22,522 bases of DNA from Desulfurivibrio alkaliphilus (GTDB lineage Bacteria > Desulfobacterota > Desulfobulbia > Desulfobulbales > Desulfurivibrionaceae), in NCBI GenBank assembly GCA_011048585.1, contig DSDS01000097.1, positions 1 through 22,522 on the forward strand, in the 5' to 3' direction. The notes beneath the pieces were generated by a model. That model was not told the DNA's origin and searched no databases. It was given only the letters and a program-made list of their open reading frames with translations. Each line of letters begins with the position of its first letter. Within the stretch, counting starts at the first letter, position 1. The translations under genes and the position numbers were made by a program. Shown piece after piece: positions 6,421 through 17,349 of this stretch.

Positions 6421-7608
6421 ATGACCATCGACCCTTACAACAACGTGTTGGTTGACCTTGGCGCTCTGCGGGATAATTTCCTGGCCGTGCGCCGGCGGGT
6501 ATCACCGGCCGCGCGTTTGATGGCGGTGGTCAAGGCTGATGCCTACGGGCATGGTTTGGTGCCGGCGGCCGGGGCCTTTGCCTGGGCCGGGGCCGACTGC
6601 TTCGGGGTGGCGGAGGTTGAAGAGGGGGTCCGGCTGCGGGAGGCCGGGATTGCCGGCGAGATTGTGGTACTGTTGGGGGTTGCTTCCGCCGGCGCGGCCG
6701 AAGCGGTGGCCCGGGAACTCAGCCCGGTGGTGTTTGAGCGGATGATGCTCGATCAGCTTTCCCGCCAGGCGGTGATTCAGGGCAAAGTGGTGGGGGTTCA
6801 TCTCAAAATTGATCTGGGTATGGGTCGTTTGGGCCTGGAGCCCGCTGCCGCCGGGGAAATGGCGGTGGCGATCAACACTCTGCCCGGCCTGCGCCTGGCG
6901 GGGATACTCTCCCATTTCCCGTTGGCCGACGATCCGGAGGCGGCCGAACTTTGCCGGGAGCAGTGGGGCCGGTTTCAGCGGACTGCCGCCGGCTTGCTGG
7001 GTGATGGACCGGCGGGTGAGCGGCCGCTGCTGCACATGGCCAATTCGGCGGCCCTGCTTCGTTTTCCCGAAACCCACGCCGATATGGTGCGGCCCGGGAT
7101 CAGCCTCTATGGTTATGCCCCCGCCGATTCGGGCCTTGATTCCGCCGGGCAAACTCTTGCCCTGCGCCCTGCCATGAGTCTGCGCAGCCGGGTGCTGCAG
7201 GTGAAGGAGTTGGCCGCCGGCCGCGGGGTCAGCTATGGTCATCGCTTTGTAACCACCCGGGCCACCCGGCTGGCGGTTCTGCCGTTGGGCTATGCCCACG
7301 GCTACCCCCGGGGCTTGAGCGGTCGAGCCGAGGTGCTGATCGCAGGGCGGCGGGTTCCCCTGCGCGGCACCATCTGTATGAACGCCTGTATGGCTGATAT
7401 CACCGAACTGCCGGAGGTGGCGGTGGGGGATGAAGTGGTGTTCATGGGCCGCCAGGGGGAGGAGTTTATCGGTGCCGACGAGCTGGCCGCCCGGCACGGC
7501 ACCATCAGTTACGAGATATTGTGCCGCTTCGGAGCCGCCAACCGGCATCTCTTTATTGGGGACGAAGTGGTCCAGAAGCGGGATCTTTTCGATCAACGAC
7601 AAGCATGA
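6421..7608 (+). CDS. alr: Alanine racemase
   Basis: A PLP enzyme interconverting L- and D-alanine for peptidoglycan synthesis in the cytoplasm. 395 residues, within the family range. The PLP lysine is K38 in AVVKADAYGHG. The opposite-face catalytic tyrosine is Y272 in GVSYGHRF. Other family blocks are HLKIDLGMGRLGL, HMANSAALLRFP, MVRPGISLYGY, LPLGYAHGYPRGLSG and RGTICMNACMADIT. The ATG at 6421 puts the V-L-V-D-L-G-A-L strand at the usual distance from the N-terminus. An ATG at 6403 that overlaps the membrane-protein stop would add six residues. Neither has a clear Shine-Dalgarno, which fits translational coupling. It is followed after 15 bases by argS. Confidence 0.96.
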   Translation: MTIDPYNNVLVDLGALRDNFLAVRRRVSPAARLMAVVKADAYGHGLVPAAGAFAWAGADCFGVAEVEEGVRLREAGIAGEIVVLLGVASAGAAEAVARELSPVVFERMMLDQLSRQAVIQGKVVGVHLKIDLGMGRLGLEPAAAGEMAVAINTLPGLRLAGILSHFPLADDPEAAELCREQWGRFQRTAAGLLGDGPAGERPLLHMANSAALLRFPETHADMVRPGISLYGYAPADSGLDSAGQTLALRPAMSLRSRVLQVKELAAGRGVSYGHRFVTTRATRLAVLPLGYAHGYPRGLSGRAEVLIAGRRVPLRGTICMNACMADITELPEVAVGDEVVFMGRQGEEFIGADELAARHGTISYEILCRFGAANRHLFIGDEVVQKRDLFDQRQA

Positions 7609-7623
7609 AAGGAACAGGTTGCG

Positions 7624-9288
7624 ATGATTAAGGCGCAGGTACGGGCCAAGGTGGATCAATGTTTTGCCTTGGGGGTGGAGCGGGGTTTGTGGGGTGATGC
7701 CGCCGCCGGCAGCTATGCCGTGGAGGAGCCCAAGCGGGCCGGGCAGGGCGATTTCGCCACCAATCTGGCCATGGTGGTGGCCGGCCGGGAGAAGCGTAAC
7801 CCCCGGGAAATCGCCGCCGCCCTGGTGGAGTTGCTCACCGACGCCGCCGGCGGGGATTCGCTGTTTGCCAAGGTGGAAGTGGCCGGTCCCGGCTTTGTCA
7901 ACTGCTTCCTCAAACCCCAGGTCTGGCAGGCGGTGATTCCGGAGATCAAGCGGCTGGGTGCCGGGTTCGGCCGCGGCACCTGCGGCCGGGGTCGCAAGGT
8001 GCTGGTGGAGTTTGTCAGCGCCAACCCCACCGGCCCCCTCAGTGTCGGCCACGGGCGCCAGGCGGTGCTGGGAGACGCCATCGCCCGTTTGCTGGAAGCC
8101 ACCGGCTACGCGGTAACCCGGGAGTACTACTATAATGACGCCGGTCGCCAGATGAGGGTGCTGGGCGAGTCGACCAGGGCACGTTACCTGGAACTGCTGG
8201 GGCTGCCTTTCACCTTCCCCGAGGACGGCTACCAGGGGGAATATATCCGTGAAATCGCCCGGGCCCTGATCGAGGAACGGGGTGACTCCCTCAAGGATGA
8301 AAGCGACACCGCTCCTTTCACCAAAAAAGCGGAAGAGGTGATCTTCGCCGATATCAACAACACCCTGGCCCGGTTGGGGATCAGGTTCGACAGCTATTAC
8401 AACGAACACTCTCTCTACGAAAACGGCCTGGTGGATGACGTGGTCGCCTCCCTGCGGGAGAAGGGGCTGGTCTATGAGCAGGAGGGAGCGGTCTGGTTCA
8501 AAACCACCGACCTGGGCCTGGAACAGGATCGGGTGATCATCAAATCCACCGGCGAACCCACCTACCGGCTCCCGGATATCGCCTACCACCGGGAGAAGTT
8601 CCGTCGTGGTTTCGACTGGATGGTCAATGTGTTCGGCTCCGACCATATCGCCACCGTGCCCGATGTGTTGGCCGGGGTGCGCGCCCTGGGGTATGATGAG
8701 GGCAAGGTCACCCCGGTGATTCACCAGTTTGTCACCCTTATGCGGGATGGCCAGCAGGTCAAGATGTCCACTCGCAAGGCCAATTTCGTGACCGTGGAGG
8801 AGCTGCTTGACGAGGTGGGTCCCGACGTGACCCGCTTCTTTTTTCTGATGCGCAAGGCCGACAGTCAACTGGAGTTCGACTTGGATCTGGCCACCAAACA
8901 GAGCCAGGAGAACCCGGTGTACTACGTGCAGTATGCCCACGCCCGTCTCTGCAGTATCGCCCGTCAGGCCGCCGAGAAGGGGGTGGTTGCCGGTGATGGG
9001 GCGCCCGACTTCTCCCTGCTGATTGAAGAGGAGGAGATGGCTCTGCTCCAGGCCATGGCCGGCCTGCCCTCTCTGCTGGAAAACGCCGCCCTGGCCTTGG
9101 AGCCGCACCGGATTGTTTTCTACCTCCAGGATCTGGCGGCTAAATTCCATGGCTACTACAACCGGCACCGGATCGTCGGTGACGACCCGGCCCTGAGCCG
9201 GGCCCGTCTGGCCTTGGCCGACGCCCTGCGCCAGGTTCTGGCCTCCAGTCTGGTCCTGATCGGGGTTGGCGCTCCGGAGAGCATGTAG
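7624..9288 (+). CDS. argS: Arginyl-tRNA synthetase
   Basis: A class Ia aminoacyl-tRNA synthetase that charges tRNA-Arg. 554 residues, normal for the family. The N-terminal Add1-type domain (residues 1-~115) holds GDFATNLAM and VEVAGPGFVN. The HIGH equivalent is SVGH (140-143) within NPTGPLSVGHGRQ, and the KMSK equivalent is KMSTR (380-384) in QQVKMSTRKANF. The C-terminal helical anticodon-binding (DALR-type) domain ends with AKFHGYYNRHRIVGDD...ADALRQVL. An AAGGA site precedes the ATG. It is co-directional with alr and with a 75-residue membrane protein starting 6 bases later. Confidence 0.97.
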   Translation: MIKAQVRAKVDQCFALGVERGLWGDAAAGSYAVEEPKRAGQGDFATNLAMVVAGREKRNPREIAAALVELLTDAAGGDSLFAKVEVAGPGFVNCFLKPQVWQAVIPEIKRLGAGFGRGTCGRGRKVLVEFVSANPTGPLSVGHGRQAVLGDAIARLLEATGYAVTREYYYNDAGRQMRVLGESTRARYLELLGLPFTFPEDGYQGEYIREIARALIEERGDSLKDESDTAPFTKKAEEVIFADINNTLARLGIRFDSYYNEHSLYENGLVDDVVASLREKGLVYEQEGAVWFKTTDLGLEQDRVIIKSTGEPTYRLPDIAYHREKFRRGFDWMVNVFGSDHIATVPDVLAGVRALGYDEGKVTPVIHQFVTLMRDGQQVKMSTRKANFVTVEELLDEVGPDVTRFFFLMRKADSQLEFDLDLATKQSQENPVYYVQYAHARLCSIARQAAEKGVVAGDGAPDFSLLIEEEEMALLQAMAGLPSLLENAALALEPHRIVFYLQDLAAKFHGYYNRHRIVGDDPALSRARLALADALRQVLASSLVLIGVGAPESM

Positions 9289-9294
9289 AGAGCG

Positions 9295-9522
9295 ATGGCG
9301 GCGGCGCGGCGGAGAAAAAAGAAGGTGGCGGTTAAACTGGAGCTGAGCTGGGGTGGCCTGGTCAGCCTGGTGGTGGTGGCTTTTTGCATCTTTCTCTGGA
9401 TGTTTCTGTTGGGACTTTGGGCCGGGCAGACGATCTTGATGCCAGTGGAGAATGCCGCCCGGCCCGGCGTGACAAGCCGGTTGCATCTTTTGGCGCAACA
9501 ACCCGGGAGTGGTGAGTTGTGA
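9295..9522 (+). CDS. Single-TM protein downstream of argS (possible SPOR-protein N-terminal remnant)
   Basis: 75 residues: a basic N-terminus (AAARRRKKKVAVKLEL), one TM helix at about residues 21-45 (LVSLVVVAFCIFLWMFLLG), then ~30 periplasmic residues. In many deltaproteobacteria argS is followed by a SPOR-domain protein with a very similar basic start and a WMF-LG-W-G TM segment. Here the frame ends before any linker or SPOR domain, so it may be a shortened version (inference from remembered gene order). The gene ends in GTGA, where the next gene's GTG start overlaps its TGA, so translation is coupled. It could also be a genuine small membrane protein. Confidence 0.7.
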   Translation: MAAARRRKKKVAVKLELSWGGLVSLVVVAFCIFLWMFLLGLWAGQTILMPVENAARPGVTSRLHLLAQQPGSGEL

Positions 9523-10003
9523 GCCCTGATTCGTTCACGATACGCAACGCCAGGATGGATGACGTGCGGGCGATCTACGCCCTGCTCCAGTTCTTCGCCG
9601 GCCGGAATCTGCTGCTGGGCCGTTCCCTGAGCTCGCTTTACGACCATCTGCGCGATTTCAAGGTGGCGGTGGCCGGTGATGATCCCCAGCAGGTGCTGGG
9701 AGTTTGCTCCCTCCATATCTGCTGGGAAAATCTGGCCGAGATCCGTTCCCTGGCCATTGCCGAAAGTTATCAGGACCGGGGGATCGGGCGGACCCTGGTG
9801 GAGAGCTGCCTGGCCGAGGCCCGCGATTTCGGGATCTCCCGGGTGTTTACCCTGACCTACCAGCCGGGTTTCTTCAAGAAACTCCAGTTTGTGCCCGTCG
9901 ACAAAAGTGAGTTGCCCCACAAGGTCTGGAGTGATTGTATAAATTGCCCGATGTTCCCCGACTGTAACGAGGAAGCCCTGATCTGGGACAAGGAGAAGGT
10001 TTG

Positions 10004-10004
<1 letters not shown>
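9519..10004 (+). CDS. argA: GNAT acetyltransferase, short-form N-acetylglutamate synthase type
   Basis: 161 residues with a single GNAT fold. The acetyl-CoA loop is YQDRGIGRTLVE (around residue 85). EIRSLAIAESY precedes it, and YQPGFFKKLQFVPVDKSELPHKVW follows. That ending plus the Cys-rich tail SDCINCPMFPDCNEEAL is typical of the short NAGS proteins that lack the amino-acid-kinase domain of E. coli ArgA. The reaction would be acetyl-CoA + glutamate giving N-acetylglutamate, the first step of arginine synthesis. The GTG start overlaps the previous stop (GTGA), and its TGA overlaps the secA ATG. argJ lies just beyond secA, which supports an arginine role. A different GNAT substrate cannot be excluded. 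Confidence 0.75.
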
Positions 10005-12541
<2,537 letters not shown>

Positions 12542-12601
12542 GGGCCTGGTGGTGGGTGGCTCTTGCCATTAATTTAAGACAATTTTTGGAGGAGAGGGGC
12601 G

Positions 12602-13795
12602 ATGACGCTTGCGGTGCGGGGTTTTCGGGCAGCGGCGGTAAAGTCGGGGATTCGGGGCAAGGATCGGCTGGATCTGGGCTTGATCGTCAGTGAGCGGCCC
12701 GCCGCCGCCGCCGGAGTTTTCACCACCAACACGGTCAAGGCGGCCCCGGTGCTGCTGGGCGCCTCCCGGCTCAAAGGGGGGCGGGCCCAGGCGATTCTGG
12801 TCAATTCCGGGATCGCCAATGCCTGTACCGGCGAGGAGGGGATGCGCAACGCCCGCCTCTGTGGGGCGATGCTGGCCGACAACCTGGGCATCGAGGAAGA
12901 GCTGGTGCAGCTCTCCTCCACCGGGGTGATCGGCATGCAGTTGGATGTCGAGTGCTTTCGGGGCGCGATCCCCAGGTTGGCCGCCGGCTTGCGGGACGAC
13001 TCCGCGGGGCTGGAGGCGGTGGGGCGGGCGATCATGACCACCGATACCGTGCCCAAGAGCGCGGTTCGGAGCTTCGAACTCGACGGGGTGGAGGTCCGGA
13101 TCACCGGCCTGGCCAAGGGAGCCGGGATGATCATGCCGGACATGGCCACCATGCTCTGCTTTATCCTCACCGATGCCGCCGTCGATCCGGATCTGCTGCG
13201 GCGGATGCTGCGGCGCGGGGTCGAGGCCTCTTTCAATCGGATCACCATCGATGGCGATACCAGCACCAACGACACGGTCCTGCTGTTGGCCAACGGCAGT
13301 TCCGGGGCGGCCCCTTTGGCGGAGGGTTCCCCCGCGCAAATGCTCTTTGAAGAGCGGTTGCGCTCCCTGTGCCTGGATCTGGCCCGCCAGGTGGTGCGGG
13401 ACGGGGAGGGGGCCAGCAAGCTGGTGACCATCCGGGTGGAGGGGGCGGTCGATGAGGCCCAGGCCCGGCAGGCGGCCCGGACCATCGCCAACTCCAGCCT
13501 GGTCAAGACCGCCTTCTTCGGCGAGGACGCCAACTGGGGCCGGATTATCGCCGCCCTGGGTCGTTCCGGAGCCACGTTCGACCAGAACGCGGTGAGTATC
13601 GCCTTTGACGGGGTGGTGATGGTGAAGGATGGGGTGGGGCAGGGGGCCGAGGTCGAGGCCCGGGCCACTGCGGTGCTGAAGCAGCCGGAGTTCACGGTCA
13701 CCGTCGATCTGCGGGCCGGTTCCGCGGCCACCAACTATCTCACCTGCGATTTTTCCATCGATTACGTGAAGATCAACGCCGATTACCGCACCTGA
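12602..13795 (+). CDS. argJ: Bifunctional ornithine acetyltransferase / N-acetylglutamate synthase
   Basis: Recycles the acetyl group from N-acetylornithine to glutamate in arginine biosynthesis. In many bacteria it also makes N-acetylglutamate from acetyl-CoA. 397 residues. The self-cleavage site is KGAGMI...MPDMATML with Thr183 as the N-terminal nucleophile of the beta chain. Flanking family blocks are GVFTTNTVKAAPV, NSGIANACTG, FNRITIDGDTSTNDT, LVKTAFFGEDANWGRI and the C-terminal SIDYVKINADYRT. GGAGGAG (12588-12594) precedes the ATG at a good distance. The 60-base gap after secA shows no terminator, so it may share the long transcript. Whether it is mono- or bifunctional cannot be told from sequence; a separate short ArgA nearby would make the NAGS activity partly redundant. 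Confidence 0.96.
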   Translation: MTLAVRGFRAAAVKSGIRGKDRLDLGLIVSERPAAAAGVFTTNTVKAAPVLLGASRLKGGRAQAILVNSGIANACTGEEGMRNARLCGAMLADNLGIEEELVQLSSTGVIGMQLDVECFRGAIPRLAAGLRDDSAGLEAVGRAIMTTDTVPKSAVRSFELDGVEVRITGLAKGAGMIMPDMATMLCFILTDAAVDPDLLRRMLRRGVEASFNRITIDGDTSTNDTVLLLANGSSGAAPLAEGSPAQMLFEERLRSLCLDLARQVVRDGEGASKLVTIRVEGAVDEAQARQAARTIANSSLVKTAFFGEDANWGRIIAALGRSGATFDQNAVSIAFDGVVMVKDGVGQGAEVEARATAVLKQPEFTVTVDLRAGSAATNYLTCDFSIDYVKINADYRT

Positions 13796-13818
13796 AAAGG
13801 GTCTGTTTGGCCGGATAA

Positions 13819-14793
13819 TCAGTCGTTGTATTTATCGTAGCAGGCCAGCAGGAACTCCCTTTCGGCGGCAGCCAGAACTTTCTTGGCTTCGGCGGCGTCC
13901 TTGGCGATCTGGGCCGTCAGTTCGGCGGGGCCGTCGAACTTCTGTTCGCCGCGCAGGTGCTTGAGCAGGTTGATCTTGATCGGCTTGCCGTAGATATCCT
14001 GGTTGAAATCGAAGATATGGGTCTCCGCCGAGAGCTGCCCTTCGGCGAAGGTGGGGTTGTAACCGATGTTGAGCACCCCGCCGTAGCATTTGCCGTCGTA
14101 AACCACCTGGGTGACGTAAACTCCATGCTTGGGGCAGAGATCGTTTTCGTTGATGCTCAGGTTGGCGGTGGGAAAGCCCAGGATGCTGCCGCCCCGCTTC
14201 TTGCCCATCTGCACCACCCCGCGCAACTGGTAGAAGCGGCCCAGCAGCTTGGTAACCTCCTCCATCCGGCCGGCCGCCACCAACTCCCGCACCTTGCTGC
14301 TGCTCACTATCATGTCATCCACGGTGTAGGCTTCGATCACCCGGACGGTGAAGCCCTTCTCCCGCCCCTGGGCCTTGAGGAATTCGGTGTCGCCCCGGCG
14401 GCCCTTGCCGAAGGCGTAGTCGTAGCCCACCACCAGCTCCCGCACCCCCAGGGTTTTGATCAGGATCTCATCGACGAAACTCTCCGCCGCCATGGCGGCA
14501 AACTCGCGGGTGAAGGGCAGGACCAGCAGTTGATCGACCCCGGACTGGGCGATCAGTTCCGCCTTCTGTTCATAGGTGGAGATCAGCTTGATCCCCCGCT
14601 CCGGACAGATCACCTGCAGGGGGTGAGGATCGAAGGTGATGGCCACGGCGGTGCCATGGTGTTGGTGGGCCAGCCGCCGCACGGCGTCGAAGAGCTGCTG
14701 GTGGCCGAGATGGACGCCGTCGAAGTTGCCGATGGTAACGCAGGCGTGGGGAAAGGGGGTGGGGATCTGATCCAGACTGGTGCGAATTTCCAT
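13819..14793 (-). CDS. ribF: Bifunctional riboflavin kinase / FAD synthetase
   Basis: Makes FMN and then FAD from riboflavin in the cytoplasm. 324 residues. The N-terminal nucleotidyltransferase domain has GNFDGVHLGH (residues 22-31), AITFDPHPLQV and the VVGYDYAFGKGRRGD and SSSKVRELV blocks. The C-terminal kinase domain has LGFPTANLSI (~204-213), PKHGVYVTQV, NIGYNPTF and ETHIFDFNQDIYGK. It converges with argJ (23 bases between the stops, no obvious hairpin). It diverges from the tRNA-Leu unit upstream. The initiation site has only a weak GGA. Confidence 0.96.
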   Translation of the reverse strand: MEIRTSLDQIPTPFPHACVTIGNFDGVHLGHQQLFDAVRRLAHQHHGTAVAITFDPHPLQVICPERGIKLISTYEQKAELIAQSGVDQLLVLPFTREFAAMAAESFVDEILIKTLGVRELVVGYDYAFGKGRRGDTEFLKAQGREKGFTVRVIEAYTVDDMIVSSSKVRELVAAGRMEEVTKLLGRFYQLRGVVQMGKKRGGSILGFPTANLSINENDLCPKHGVYVTQVVYDGKCYGGVLNIGYNPTFAEGQLSAETHIFDFNQDIYGKPIKINLLKHLRGEQKFDGPAELTAQIAKDAAEAKKVLAAAEREFLLACYDKYND

Positions 14794-14854
14794 TATATTC
14801 CAGGTCTCTGTGGGATTTATTGATAAAAAACGTAACCCCTGCCGGGAAATTGTC

Positions 14855-14882
14855 TTGACAACAGCGGCGGGAAGTCTATATT
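14855..14882 (+). promoter_or_regulatory. Strong sigma-70 promoter of tRNA-Leu
   Basis: Perfect TTGACA (14855-14860), 16-base spacer, TATATT (14877-14882; 5 of 6). The mature tRNA begins 20 bases downstream, a typical distance for a stable RNA gene. Confidence 0.85.
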
Positions 14883-14902
14883 ATCGCCTTTTCAAACACG
14901 GG

Positions 14903-14989
14903 GCCGAAGTGGCGGAACTGGTAGACGCGCTAGGTTCAGGGTCTAGTGGGGGTTTCCCCGTGGGAGTTCGAGTCTCCCCTTCGGCACCA
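14903..14989 (+). tRNA. tRNA-Leu (anticodon CAG)
   Basis: An 87-base type II tRNA including an encoded CCA (14987-14989). The acceptor stem GCCGAAG pairs with CTTCGGC (14979-14985). The anticodon arm CTAGG/TCTAG holds loop TTCAGGG with anticodon CAG at 14937-14939. A long variable arm (GTGGGGGTTTCCCCGT region) and the T arm with GTTCGAG follow. The long variable arm and anticodon identify leucine (CUG codons, the main Leu codon in this genome). It has its own promoter and terminator. Confidence 0.97.
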
Positions 14990-15002
14990 GGTTAAACATC
15001 AG

Positions 15003-15034
15003 AAGCGTAATTCCTTCGGGGATTACGCTTTTTT
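15003..15034 (+). terminator. Intrinsic terminator of tRNA-Leu
   Basis: AAGCGTAATTCC (15003-15014) pairs with GGGATTACGCTT (15019-15030) over 12 bp including one T-G pair, closing a TTCG tetraloop. It is followed by a run of six T (15029-15034). It lies 13 bases after the CCA end. Confidence 0.93.
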
Positions 15035-15237
15035 GTTTGGCGGCCCGGAGTTTGGTCCTTTCCTTGCCCCCCGGCGCGAAAGTGCCCGTTTTCTACAGAG
15101 CTTTCCGGGAAAAGTCAAGCGCCACTCCCGGCGGTTTCGATATTTAGGGGTTGAATCATTGGGGGAAATCAGGCAAAGTAATGAGTCAACCTTTGGTCAG
15201 CTCAGCAGACTTCACTTACCCGCAAGAGGATTTTTTT

Positions 15238-16329
15238 ATGGCATGGGATAATCAGCAGCCCCCCTGGGGGCAGCGTAAAGGCGGCCAGTCGCCGGAAGAG
15301 CAGTTGGCGGCCATGGTCAGAAAGATCAAAAGCTTTTTTGAGGGCGGAGGCTCGGGGGGTGATGGCGGCGGACAGCGTTCCGACGAGCCTGGCGGCGGTG
15401 GGATCAACGCCGGTACCGTGGCTATGGTGGTCGGGGTGGTGTTGGCCGGTTTCCTGCTCTTCTCCTCCTTCTACACCATCCGCCCCGGCGAACAGGGGGT
15501 GGTCCTGCGCCTGGGTAAGTACAACAAGACCACCATGCCCGGTCTCAACTACAAAATCCCCTTGGCGGACGTGGTTTACAAGGTGGATATGGAGTCGGTG
15601 CGCAAGGAGCAGTTCGGTTTCCGCTCCCGCACGGTGGCCGACCGCACCCAGTATCAGAAGCAGGGCTACACCCAGGAATCGCTGATGCTGACCAGTGATC
15701 GTAACGTGATCGACATGGAGTGGGTGGTTCAGTACCGGGTGGACGAGCCCTACCATTTTCTCTTCCGGATTCGGGATGTGCCCCAAGCGGTTCGTGACGT
15801 CAGCGAGATGACCCTGCGCCGGCTGGTGGGTAATATGGATTTCGACGCGGTTCTGGATGGCCGGGCCATCCTGGCCGACGCCATGGCTCGGGAGCTGCAG
15901 GAAACCCTCAATCGCTACGAAAGCGGGGTGCGGATCATCACCGTGCAGCTGCAGGACGTCAACCCGCCCGAACCGGTCAAGCCCGCCTTCAACGAGGTCA
16001 ACGAGGCCGATCAGGATATGAAACGGCTGATCAACGAGGCCGAGGAGATCTATAACCGGGAAGTGCCTCGAGCCCGTGGTGATGCCCGCAAGACGGTGGA
16101 AGAGGCCCGCGGCTACGCCACCGAACGGGTCAACCTGGCCCAGGGTGAAACCAGCCGTTTTCTGGCCCTGCTGGAGGAGTATCGGGGCGCCAAAGAGGTA
16201 ACCCGGCAACGACTCTACCTTGAAACCCTGCAGCGGGTCTTGCCGGAAGTCAATGAGGTGGTGGTGATCGACAAGGAGCAGAAGTCGTTGCTGCCCCTGC
16301 TGAACCTGGGCGCCACCGGCAAGAAGTAG
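15238..16329 (+). CDS. hflK: HflK, membrane SPFH-domain regulator of FtsH
   Basis: 363 residues. The N-terminal PPWGQRKGGQSPEEQL and a Gly-rich stretch (GGGSGGDGGG) are typical of HflK. One TM helix follows at about residues 59-80 (TVAMVVGVVLAGFLLFSSF). The SPFH/band-7 domain comes next (TIRPGEQGVVLRLGKYNKTTMPGLNYKIP, then NVIDMEWVVQYRV). A C-terminal coiled coil (residues ~255-330) is rich in Glu/Arg. With HflC it forms the periplasmic cage around the FtsH protease. The ATG at 15238 has AGAGGA before it; an in-frame ATG at 15151 adds 29 residues unlike HflK. hflC starts 36 bases after the stop. Confidence 0.95.
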   Translation: MAWDNQQPPWGQRKGGQSPEEQLAAMVRKIKSFFEGGGSGGDGGGQRSDEPGGGGINAGTVAMVVGVVLAGFLLFSSFYTIRPGEQGVVLRLGKYNKTTMPGLNYKIPLADVVYKVDMESVRKEQFGFRSRTVADRTQYQKQGYTQESLMLTSDRNVIDMEWVVQYRVDEPYHFLFRIRDVPQAVRDVSEMTLRRLVGNMDFDAVLDGRAILADAMARELQETLNRYESGVRIITVQLQDVNPPEPVKPAFNEVNEADQDMKRLINEAEEIYNREVPRARGDARKTVEEARGYATERVNLAQGETSRFLALLEEYRGAKEVTRQRLYLETLQRVLPEVNEVVVIDKEQKSLLPLLNLGATGKK

Positions 16330-16365
16330 GATACAAAATTTCAAACAACCGCTGCGGAGGTTTTT

Positions 16366-17298
16366 GTGAAAAATATTGTGCGTACATTGTTGATTATAGT
16401 TATTGCCGGCCTGGGCTTGGTGGTGGCCAACGGGGTCTATGTGCTGCCGGAGGACCGTCAGGCGGTGGTTACCCAGTTCGGTCGGCCGGTGGGTGAGCCG
16501 GTGACCGAGGCGGGACTCAAGTTCAAGACCCCCTTTATTCAGGATGTTACCTATTTTGATAAACGGATCCAGATCTGGGACGGCGATCCCAATCAGATTC
16601 CCACCCGGGACAAGACCTTTGTTCATATTGATGCCACTGCCCGCTGGCGGATCGTCGATCCCCTGCGTTTTATGCAGTCGCTTCATGATGTCAATCGGGC
16701 TCAGGGCGTGCTCGATGCCATCATCGACGGTACCATCCGCGACTTCGTCAACCAGAACAACCTGGTGGAATTTATTCGCAGTTCCGACTGGCAGCCCCAG
16801 GCCATGCGAGTCAGCATGCTGGAGCCCGACGAGATTGAGTATGTCTCTTTAGGTCGGGATGTGATCTCCAATATGATCCATGCCCGGGCCGCCGAGGTGG
16901 TGGAACAGTACGGAATTGAGCTGGTGGACGTGATGCTGCGCCGGGTAAACTATATCGATTCCGTGCAGCGGCGGGTTTTTGATCGGATGATCTCGGAGCG
17001 GAAGCGGATCGCCGCCGACCTGCGTTCCCGCGGCGAGGGTAACAAGTCTGAGATTCTGGGCAAGATGGAGCGCGATCTCCTGGAAATTCGCTCTGAGGCC
17101 ACCAAGGAAGCCCTGACCCTGATGGGTAAAGCCGATGCCCAGGCCGCCCGGATCTATTCCGAGGCCTACAGCCGGGATCCCGATTTCTATACTTTTCACA
17201 AAACCCTGGAAACCTACCGGGCAACCATGGGGAGCAACACCCGCCTGGTGCTGACCACCGATTCGCCCCTTTATCGCTATCTGGAAAACATCGAATAG
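16366..17298 (+). CDS. hflC: HflC, membrane SPFH-domain partner of HflK
   Basis: 310 residues. A GTG start at 16366 has GGAGG 7 bases upstream. The N-terminal TM helix (residues ~4-24, TLLIIVIAGLGLVVANGVY) is followed by the band-7 domain (VLPEDRQAVVTQFGRPVG, then FDKRIQIWDGDPNQIPTRDK). A helical region with YIDSVQRRVFDRMISERKRIA and KADAQAARIYSEAYSRDPDFYTF is the diagnostic HflC C-terminal segment. It acts with HflK to modulate FtsH-dependent turnover of membrane proteins. A hairpin terminator follows the stop. Confidence 0.95.
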   Translation: MKNIVRTLLIIVIAGLGLVVANGVYVLPEDRQAVVTQFGRPVGEPVTEAGLKFKTPFIQDVTYFDKRIQIWDGDPNQIPTRDKTFVHIDATARWRIVDPLRFMQSLHDVNRAQGVLDAIIDGTIRDFVNQNNLVEFIRSSDWQPQAMRVSMLEPDEIEYVSLGRDVISNMIHARAAEVVEQYGIELVDVMLRRVNYIDSVQRRVFDRMISERKRIAADLRSRGEGNKSEILGKMERDLLEIRSEATKEALTLMGKADAQAARIYSEAYSRDPDFYTFHKTLETYRATMGSNTRLVLTTDSPLYRYLENIE

Positions 17299-17305
17299 TA
17301 AGCCG

Positions 17306-17349
17306 GGTTGAGCCGTGCCCCTGTTCCGGCGCGGCTCAACCTCTTATTT
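17306..17349 (+). terminator. Intrinsic terminator after hflC
   Basis: GGTTGAGCCGTGCC (17306-17319) pairs with GGCGCGGCTCAACC (17328-17341) over 14 bp with one T-G pair and an 8-base loop. TCTTATTT follows on the plus strand. The T-rich side overlaps the thiE stop. The minus-strand side is not T-rich, so it mainly serves hflKC. Confidence 0.8.

Noticed and set aside
6502..9501. A 999-codon open frame on the minus strand
   Set aside because: It lies entirely opposite alr and argS, whose products are unmistakable. It is Gly/Gln/His/Pro-rich without motifs, the usual mirror of GC-rich codon bias.
13957..14823. A 288-codon plus-strand frame opposite ribF
   Set aside because: RibF on the minus strand has all family motifs; this frame has none.
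15151..15237. A longer N-terminus for HflK
   Set aside because: The extra 29 residues are unlike HflK, and AGAGGA is correctly placed for the ATG at 15238.
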